From positions 1-38,144 of the forward strand of contig JAGWTP010000029.1 in NCBI GenBank assembly GCA_028868895.1: a DNA stretch of 38,144 nucleotides, written 5' to 3'. Position 1 is the stretch's first letter, and each line of letters opens with the position of its first letter. The DNA comes from Burkholderiales bacterium (lineage in GTDB: Bacteria > Pseudomonadota > Gammaproteobacteria > Burkholderiales > Burkholderiaceae_C). The translations under genes were made by a program, and so were the position numbers. The notes under the pieces were generated by a model. The model worked only from the letters and a program-made list of their open reading frames with translations. It searched no databases and was not told the DNA's origin. This document shows positions 33,024 through 38,144 of this stretch, piece by piece.

Positions 33024-33126
33024 GCGTGGTGCTTGCCCGCCCTTGCACGCCACCGCCACCTACACCCCTCGCGCCATGAGACACCCTGAGTCAACCCCCG
33101 CGCTGCAGGCCGATCGCCGGGCCGCT

Positions 33127-33247
33127 CCCAAGCCGGCCCGCGCCGGCCGCGAGACGCCGCCGGCGTTCGTAGCGTCCAAGCCGGCGCAGGCCGGCTCGGA
33201 GCCGCGCCACTTACTCCCCTCGGGGGACCGGCCGACGTACCCGTCGG
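33127..33247. repeat. GC-rich dyad repeats before ttuD
   Basis: Two 27-base units (33127-33153 and 33175-33201) agree at 20 positions and each holds spaced GCCGGC dyads. They are followed by CTCCCC-TC-GGGGGA and by CCGACG-TACC-CGTCGG (33232-33247). The series of hairpins ends 13 bases before the ttuD start and probably affects RNA stability or translation. An overlapping small reading frame here is not convincing. Confidence 0.6.
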
Positions 33248-33260
33248 ACGATCGGCTGTC

Positions 33261-34586
33261 ATGAGCCTGCCTTCGCCCCACACCGACCCGCGCGGCTTCC
33301 TGCGCGCACTGTTCGACGCCGCGGTCGCGCAGGCCGTGCCCGGCCCCGAGATCGCGGCCTTCCTGCCGGCGCCGCCCGATCGCTCGCGGGGCGGGCGCAC
33401 GCTGGTGCTCGGTGCCGGCAAGGCCGGTGGCTCGATGGCCGCGGCGGTCGATGCGCTGTGGCCGCACGACGCGCCGCTGTCGGGGCTGGTGGTCACGCGC
33501 TACGACTACGTGCCGCCGGCCTACCAGGAGCGGCCCGGCCGCATCGAGGTCGTCGAGGCCGCGCACCCGGTGCCCGACGAGGCCGGGCGGCGCGCGGCGC
33601 AGCGCATCATCGAGCTGACCCGCGGCCTCACCGCCGACGACCTCGTGCTGTGTCTGATCTCGGGCGGCGCGTCGTCGCTGCTGGCGCTGCCGGCCGAAGT
33701 CGGCGCGTGCCGCATCACGCTCGAAGAAAAGCGCGCCGTCAACAAGGCGCTGCTCAAGAGCGGCGCGGCGATCGACGAGATGAACTGCGTGCGCAAGCAC
33801 CTCTCGGCGATCAAGGGCGGGCGGCTGGCGGCGATGTGCGCGCCGGCCCGCGTCGTCACGCTGCTGATCAGCGACGTGCCGGGCGACGCGCCCGAGGTCA
33901 TCGGCAGCGGCCCGACCGTGCCCGACAGCACCACCTGCGCCGACGCGCTGCGCATCCTGGCGCGCTACGGCATCGACCTCCCCGCGGCGGCGCGCGCCGG
34001 GCTCGAGAGCGGCGCGTTCGAGACGCCCAAGCCCGGCGACCCGAGGTTCGATGGCCACCAGGTCCATATGATCGCCACGCCGCGCCAGTCGCTCGAAGCG
34101 GCCGCGGCACTGGCGCGCAGCGCCGGCATCGGCGTGCACGTGCTCAGCGACGAGATCGAAGGCGAATCGCGCGAGGTCGGCAAGGTGCACGCCGCGCTCG
34201 CGCGCTATGTGGCGCGCCACGGCCAGCCGTTCACGCGACCGTGCGTGATCCTGTCCGGCGGCGAGACCACGGTCACGGTGAAGAGCAGTGCCGGCCGCGG
34301 CGGCCGCGCCACCGAGTTCCTGCTCGGCTGCGCGATCGCGCTGCAGGGTGAACCGGGTGTGCACGTGCTGGCCGGCGACACCGACGGCATCGACGGCGTC
34401 GAAGACAACGCCGGCGCGATCGTCACACCGAGCACGCTGGCGCGCGCGCAGGCCGCCGGCCTGAAGGCTCAGGAGTTCCTCGACCGCAACGACGCCTACA
34501 ACTACTTCGCCCCGCTCGGCGACCTGCTGGTGCCGGGGCCGACCTGCACCAACGTCAACGACTTCCGGGCGCTGTTGATCGTTTGA
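33261..34586 (+). CDS. ttuD: Glycerate 2-kinase (MOFRL family, TtuD/GckA type)
   Basis: 441 residues. The N-terminal domain has TLVLGAGKAGGSMAAAVDAL and SGGASSLLALPA; the middle has RKHLSAIKGGRLA and LISDVPGDAPEVIGSGPTVPD; the C-terminal MOFRL domain has ILSGGETTVTV and AGDTDGIDGVEDNAGAI. It phosphorylates D-glycerate to 2-phosphoglycerate, which joins glycolysis, and so completes the gcl-hyi-glxR pathway. The gap after glxR (237 bases) holds hairpin repeats but no promoter that I can recognise. Confidence 0.94.
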   Translation: MSLPSPHTDPRGFLRALFDAAVAQAVPGPEIAAFLPAPPDRSRGGRTLVLGAGKAGGSMAAAVDALWPHDAPLSGLVVTRYDYVPPAYQERPGRIEVVEAAHPVPDEAGRRAAQRIIELTRGLTADDLVLCLISGGASSLLALPAEVGACRITLEEKRAVNKALLKSGAAIDEMNCVRKHLSAIKGGRLAAMCAPARVVTLLISDVPGDAPEVIGSGPTVPDSTTCADALRILARYGIDLPAAARAGLESGAFETPKPGDPRFDGHQVHMIATPRQSLEAAAALARSAGIGVHVLSDEIEGESREVGKVHAALARYVARHGQPFTRPCVILSGGETTVTVKSSAGRGGRATEFLLGCAIALQGEPGVHVLAGDTDGIDGVEDNAGAIVTPSTLARAQAAGLKAQEFLDRNDAYNYFAPLGDLLVPGPTCTNVNDFRALLIV

Positions 34587-34616
34587 CGTGCGCGGCGCGG
34601 TTGCGCCCGTGGCTCG

Positions 34617-34914
34617 TTACTCGATGCGGGACGCCCAATACTGCGGACGCTTGCGGTGCGGCGCGATGGCGACCACGAGCAACTCCGGCTTTGACGGTCG
34701 ATAGACGACGCTGAAGGGAAATCCCTTGACCAGAACGCTGCGCGTTTCCTTGAAGGACGGAGCGCCGCCCAGAGGATGGGCTGACAGCCCTGGAAATTGC
34801 CGCCTGGATTGCGGCTTGGAAGCGTATGCCGGTTCCTGTGCGACCTTTGGAGTAATAGGCCACCTCCCTGAGCAGTTCGATCTCTGCGGCGGGTAGGAAC
34901 CGGACCTTGATCAC
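34617..34914 (-). pseudogene. ParE/RelE-type toxin with a frameshift
   Basis: Starting from GTG 34914 the frame reads MIKVRFLPAAEIELLREVAY and on to FQAAIQAAISR, a normal ParE/RelE start. The rest, LSAHPLGGAPSFKETRSVLV, then KGFPFSVVYRPSKPELLVVA and HRKRPQYWASRIE, is perfect in the next frame and ends in TAA at 34617. One extra base in the GGG run at 34788-34790 explains the break; without it the toxin would be 98 residues. The GTG overlaps the antitoxin stop (GTGA). The protein is presumably inactive unless the base is a sequencing error or the ribosome slips. Confidence 0.85.
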
Positions 34915-35141
34915 TGTGCGATACGCCGAGCCTTGGCGAAAACGTCTTCGGCGTCGACCGCGTGCACATCGCCTCGGTCATAGTCGGCCAGACGCCGCTC
35001 GATCTCCGCTTCCCAGGCTGCGTTCAACTCGGCAGCGGCGGGTTCATTGAGCGATTCCAGCAACTGGTCCACCAGGCGTTCGCGATCCTCCGGAGCGAGC
35101 GCGCGTCCAAGTTGCACAAGCTCAGAAACTTGATCAGGCAT
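34911..35141 (-). CDS. Addiction-module antitoxin (TIGR02574 type)
   Basis: 76 residues: MPDQVSELVQLGRALAPEDR, then LVDQLLESLNEP and AAWEAEIERRLADYDRGDVHAVDAEDVFAKA. This is the addiction-module component family that partners ParE/RelE toxins; the C-terminal half wraps the toxin. GAGGAG lies before the ATG. The stop overlaps the toxin start by four bases, the usual arrangement. With its toxin frameshifted, the antitoxin may be without a target or may neutralise related toxins. Confidence 0.88.
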   Translation of the reverse strand: MPDQVSELVQLGRALAPEDRERLVDQLLESLNEPAAAELNAAWEAEIERRLADYDRGDVHAVDAEDVFAKARRIAQ

Positions 35142-35240
35142 TTGCGGCTCCTCGGGTGGGACACCAGTCTAATGCCGCCCACCTGCCGTTGCCGCCGCTG
35201 TTCGGGCGGGTGTGCCGACCAACGAACCGATCGGCAGCTT

Positions 35241-36983
35241 CTACCTCCGGCGCGGCACGCCCGGCATCGCGATCCAGCAGCGCACGGCCAGCAGCGGCAG
35301 GCAGGCGATCAGCCCTGAAAACTTGCACAGCGCGCTCGCCCCGGCGAGCCACAGCAAGAGATACGCGACCGCGTCGGTGCCGACGGCGTGGGCGGCGAGC
35401 GCGGCGAGCGTGAACAGGTTCTCGCACACGTCGCCACCGACCGCGGCCAGCGGCGCCATGCCGAGCGCGCGCCAGCGCGGCAGCGGCGATGCAGGCCCGC
35501 GTGCGCCGGCGAGCCAGGCAAACGATCGCGAGCCGACGCGCGCCAGCAGGTAGCCCCAGCCGGCGATGAAGCCGAAGTCCCAGAACATCGCCCAGCCCGC
35601 CTGCGCCTGGCCGAGTTGCCACGGCGCGTGCCCTGCGGCGAGCAGGCCGCTCCACCACAGCGACGCCAGCTGGTCGGCCGCAAACGATCGAGCCGCCGCC
35701 GCGGCCGTGCCGAGCCCGCCCGCGAGCCCCAGGCCCGACCAACCCTGCGGCGTGAGGCAGGCGCCCGACAGCCCCAGGCACAGCGTGCCGATCAGCAGCG
35801 CGACCACCAGCGGCCAGGCCCGGCGGCGGGTGTCCCAGACGCTGGTCGAGGGCAGGGCCGCCCACGGCCCCGGGATGACCGCGATCGGCTCGTCGCCGTT
35901 GGCGCTGCGCGGCTGCATGTTGCGCAGGCACATGCCGGCCAGCGCCCACCACGGGGTGTCCCACAGCGCGTCGTGGCGCACGCGGGGCGCCGTGCCGGCG
36001 GGCAACGGCGGGATGGCCAGGTCCTGCGCCACCTCGGCGACCATCCATTGCAGCGCTTCGTCCGCCAACTGGCGGTCGCCGCGCGGGTAGCTGCCGCCGA
36101 CATCGCAATGCACGCCGGCGAACCAGCGCTGCTTGAGCGTCTGGCCGGTGGTGGCGATGTCGCCGGGCTCCTCGTACAGGCGCGGCTCGAAGGTCCAGCG
36201 GTGCTCGTCGAACGCGAGCGCGTGGCGGACATGGCGCAGCCGCTTGCCCCGCAGCGTGGCCGTACTCGGGTTGGTGCGCGACAACGGGCCCGGCAGCCCG
36301 ACCGATTCGACCGTGTCCCACACGCCGATCCAGTGCACCCAGGCATCGTGGCCGGCCGGCGTGGTGAACAGGTCGCGAACCTGCTGGCCCAATCGGTCGC
36401 GCGTCACGACACCCGCGCCCGCGCCGCCCAGGCCGACCGTTGCCGAGCCGCGCGCCAGCCCCTTTCTCGAGGCCTGGTGGACCCAGTAGGTGGCCTTCTG
36501 GAGCGAGCCGCCAAGGTCGCCCGGCTGCGAGAAGTAGATGTTCAGCAGCGTGGGCAACAGCACCGCGTGCTCGGGCTCGAGGATGCCGAAGAGATTGACC
36601 ATGCCGGCCACGCCGCGCACCGTGAAGGCGCCGCGCGAGAAGCCGAACAGGTAGATGCGGTCACGGTGATCTCGCCAGTTCTGCATCAGGAACAGGTAGG
36701 CCGCGCCGATGTTGTCGTAGACGCCGCGGCCCGACGCGAGCCCGGAGATGCGCTCCCAGCTGCGCTGGGCCCAGTCCATCGGATCGGTCGGTGGCGCCGC
36801 GTCCGGCGTGCCCACGCCGGGGTCGTAGTAGACGAGGCGGTGCGGCGACGGGTGCGCCGCCAGGTGCGTGACGAGCCGCAGCACGTTCGTGTCTTCGGTG
36901 CCGGCGGTCAGCGTGTTGTTGGTGCCGTCGCAGCACACGATCAACTGGCGCGGAGGGCGGTCGGGTTCGAGGGTCGTGGCCAT
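35241..36983 (-). CDS. DUF2235 alpha/beta hydrolase with C-terminal membrane domain
   Basis: 580 residues. The N-terminal DUF2235 domain has LIVCCDGTNNTLTAGTEDTNVLR and the nucleophile motif IYLFGFSRGAFTVRG (Ser116), with GVWDTVESVGLP and WFAGVHCDVGGSYP further on. This family includes the type VI phospholipase effectors Tle1 and many uncharacterised hydrolases. From about residue 385 there are several membrane segments, unlike short soluble members. AGGAGG lies immediately before the ATG. No VgrG, adaptor or immunity gene lies beside it, so a secretion role cannot be claimed. Confidence 0.85.
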   Translation of the reverse strand: MATTLEPDRPPRQLIVCCDGTNNTLTAGTEDTNVLRLVTHLAAHPSPHRLVYYDPGVGTPDAAPPTDPMDWAQRSWERISGLASGRGVYDNIGAAYLFLMQNWRDHRDRIYLFGFSRGAFTVRGVAGMVNLFGILEPEHAVLLPTLLNIYFSQPGDLGGSLQKATYWVHQASRKGLARGSATVGLGGAGAGVVTRDRLGQQVRDLFTTPAGHDAWVHWIGVWDTVESVGLPGPLSRTNPSTATLRGKRLRHVRHALAFDEHRWTFEPRLYEEPGDIATTGQTLKQRWFAGVHCDVGGSYPRGDRQLADEALQWMVAEVAQDLAIPPLPAGTAPRVRHDALWDTPWWALAGMCLRNMQPRSANGDEPIAVIPGPWAALPSTSVWDTRRRAWPLVVALLIGTLCLGLSGACLTPQGWSGLGLAGGLGTAAAAARSFAADQLASLWWSGLLAAGHAPWQLGQAQAGWAMFWDFGFIAGWGYLLARVGSRSFAWLAGARGPASPLPRWRALGMAPLAAVGGDVCENLFTLAALAAHAVGTDAVAYLLLWLAGASALCKFSGLIACLPLLAVRCWIAMPGVPRRR

Positions 36984-37261
36984 GGGCCTCCTGGGAGCAG
37001 ACAGCCCGGCCAGTCTGCGCTCGCGGCGAGAGACTTTCCATCCCCTGGGGGGTCGGGGCCGCGCACCGTCACGTGCGGTCGATCGGGGGCGCGAGCCGCG
37101 CGCGGGCAGGCCGGTGCTGGCCGTTTGAGGAGTCCGTGGGGTTCCGATCCTGGTTTGACGAGCGGAGAAACGTCACCCGCCAGAGTCGAATCAGCGCTCG
37201 GTTACGATTCTGCGGTGGTGACCCCGGTTGCGGCCACCCTGATTGCACAGAGGTGCCGCTC

Positions 37262-37480
37262 ATGACCGACGCTGCAAAGGAACTGCTGGCGAAAGCCAAG
37301 GATCTCGCGCCAGCCGATCGCGCCTCGCTCGTGGGCGAGTTGCTGGCCACGCTCGACGAGCCCGACGCGAGCATCGAAGCCGCCTGGCGCGCCGAGGTCG
37401 AGCGACGAATCGATGTCACCGAAGCCGGCACGCAAGCGACGATTCCCTGGTCGCAGGCCCGTCGTCGCATGGGCTTGTGA
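37262..37480 (+). CDS. Second addiction-module antitoxin, toxin lost
   Basis: 72 residues: MTDAAKELLAKAKDLAPADR, then LVGELLATLDEPDASIEAAW and AEVERRIDVTEAGTQATIPWSQARRRMG. The family is the same as the antitoxin at 34911, but this is a distinct sequence. Its stop overlaps a GTG as GTGA, and the next codons read GTG ATC AAG GTC, the same first four codons as the ParE toxin at 34914. The toxin homology then stops, so only the toxin's beginning remains. Confidence 0.85.
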   Translation: MTDAAKELLAKAKDLAPADRASLVGELLATLDEPDASIEAAWRAEVERRIDVTEAGTQATIPWSQARRRMGL

Positions 37481-37503
37481 TCAAGGTCGAATCAGGGCTT
37501 TCA

Positions 37504-37758
37504 ATGGAAGATGTCTTAGGCTGGCTGCTTTGGCTTGTGGTGGAGGTCACGCTTATCGGTACGGGCAAAGGGGTCGTCCGTGTTGTCTCCTTCGGCCGAT
37601 GGCGTGGCGAGCGCATGAGTCGCAACGAGGGTCGGATCTACAGTGCAGCTGGTGCGCTGTCGTTCAAGCATGAAGGACAGAGAGTCATCACCGTCAACGG
37701 GTTGCTCTTCGTCGGAGTCCTCTTCTATGCTGTTCTCGCTGTGCTCCTACTCTGGTGA
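37504..37758 (+). CDS. Small membrane protein of unknown function
   Basis: 84 residues from ATG 37504: MEDVLGWLLWLVVEVTLIGT, then VVRVVSFGRWRGERMSRNEG, and a second helix VNGLLFVGVLFYAVLAVLLLW at the end. Two membrane helices flank a basic cytoplasmic-type stretch. Base composition is lower in GC than the metabolic genes. The frame continues upstream without a stop into the toxin remnant (GTG at 37477), so translation could also start there by coupling to the antitoxin. Confidence 0.6.
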   Translation: MEDVLGWLLWLVVEVTLIGTGKGVVRVVSFGRWRGERMSRNEGRIYSAAGALSFKHEGQRVITVNGLLFVGVLFYAVLAVLLLW

Positions 37759-37853
37759 CTTTTCGGGCGCGGCCGATTGCGCTAACCCCTTGTTGCAGCC
37801 GACCGCCTTCCGCGTCGGCTGAACGCCAACGGCGCCGCGAGCGAGAATCCCAT

Positions 37854-38144
37854 ATGTCCATACGAGTCAAAAAACCCGTTGCCGCAATCGTGTTGCTCGC
37901 AGCGCTGGCAGTGGCTGCGGCCTTCAACGGTCATGGCCTTGGCAACCTTGCTCAGTCGATCGGGAACTACAAACTTGCCAGGTTTTTCTTTGGCGTCGCG
38001 GCTCTCTCGGGCAACGGCCCGTCGCAAAACAATCTCGCTGGACTTTATGCTGAGGGCCGCGGCGGGCCTCAGGACTATCAAGCCGCGGCCAAGTGGTTCC
38101 AACGTGCATCCGACAACGGCATTGTTCAGGCGAAGTTCAATCTA
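37854..38144 (+). CDS. Sel1-repeat protein, N-terminal part
   Basis: 97 codons running off the right edge. A signal peptide or anchor (VAAIVLLAALAVAAAF) is followed by helical repeats: NYKLARFFFGVAALSGNGPSQNNLAGLYAEGRGGPQDYQAAAKWFQRASDNGIVQAKFNL. LAGLYAEGRGGPQDYQAAAKWFQRA is a textbook Sel1 unit. It is probably periplasmic or membrane-attached and used for protein contacts. The start is the only ATG before the signal sequence. Confidence 0.85.
   Translation, partial: MSIRVKKPVAAIVLLAALAVAAAFNGHGLGNLAQSIGNYKLARFFFGVAALSGNGPSQNNLAGLYAEGRGGPQDYQAAAKWFQRASDNGIVQAKFNL

Noticed and set aside
33043-33264. 73-codon frame before ttuD
   Set aside because: It is made of the hairpin repeats, overlaps the ttuD start and has no ribosome-binding site; repeats of this type often stay open in one frame.

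Overview
The window is a GC-rich chromosomal segment from a betaproteobacterium, most likely of the order Burkholderiales (Rubrivivax/Ideonella/Leptothrix-like). This is inferred from the very high third-position GC, the GspA/GspB pair, the addiction-module pairs and the make-up of the purine and glyoxylate genes; no rRNA or marker gene fixes the genus. I see no rRNA, tRNA, CRISPR array or complete insertion sequence.

Left part (1-7.0 kb): the start of gspB and the whole of gspA (type II secretion assembly) on the minus strand; a TolB-like/TPR membrane protein that is visibly more AT-rich than its surroundings; then housekeeping or accessory genes (glutathione S-transferase, DUF3096, a 67-aa hypothetical, an Old Yellow Enzyme, a cupin). 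Next (7.1-12.1 kb) comes a minus-strand unit of lipoprotein alpha/beta hydrolase, ABC ATPase, ABC permease and ureD, each joined to the next by a 4-base start/stop overlap. The matching NMT1/THI5-type binding protein lies upstream, separated by an outer-membrane-type gene on the plus strand. A GDSL esterase with a PEP-CTERM sorting signal follows.

Core (13.4-23.4 kb): a purine catabolism island. On the minus strand are a GntR/FCD regulator, allantoinase PuuE, a fused OHCU decarboxylase-allantoate amidohydrolase and an M20 amidohydrolase. On the plus strand are 5-hydroxyisourate hydrolase, the membrane urate hydroxylase PuuD (with cytochrome c tail), a xanthine/urate permease and a probable 8-oxoguanine deaminase. 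A 16-bp palindrome lies between gntR and uraH, and a near copy lies before puuD; these are probable operators. A structured leader precedes puuD.

Right part (23.4-38.1 kb): a tricorn-type S41 protease, a GNAT acetyltransferase, a DUF4188 protein, and then a LysR regulator divergent from gcl-hyi-glxR-ttuD. That operon turns glyoxylate, the product of ureide breakdown, into 2-phosphoglycerate. Together the core and right part form an almost complete urate-to-central-metabolism route; ureidoglycolate lyase, xanthine dehydrogenase and the urease structural genes are not in the window. The right end is accessory: a ParE-type toxin/antitoxin pair with a frameshifted toxin, a DUF2235 membrane hydrolase, a second antitoxin whose toxin survives only as its first few codons, a small membrane protein and the start of a Sel1-repeat protein.
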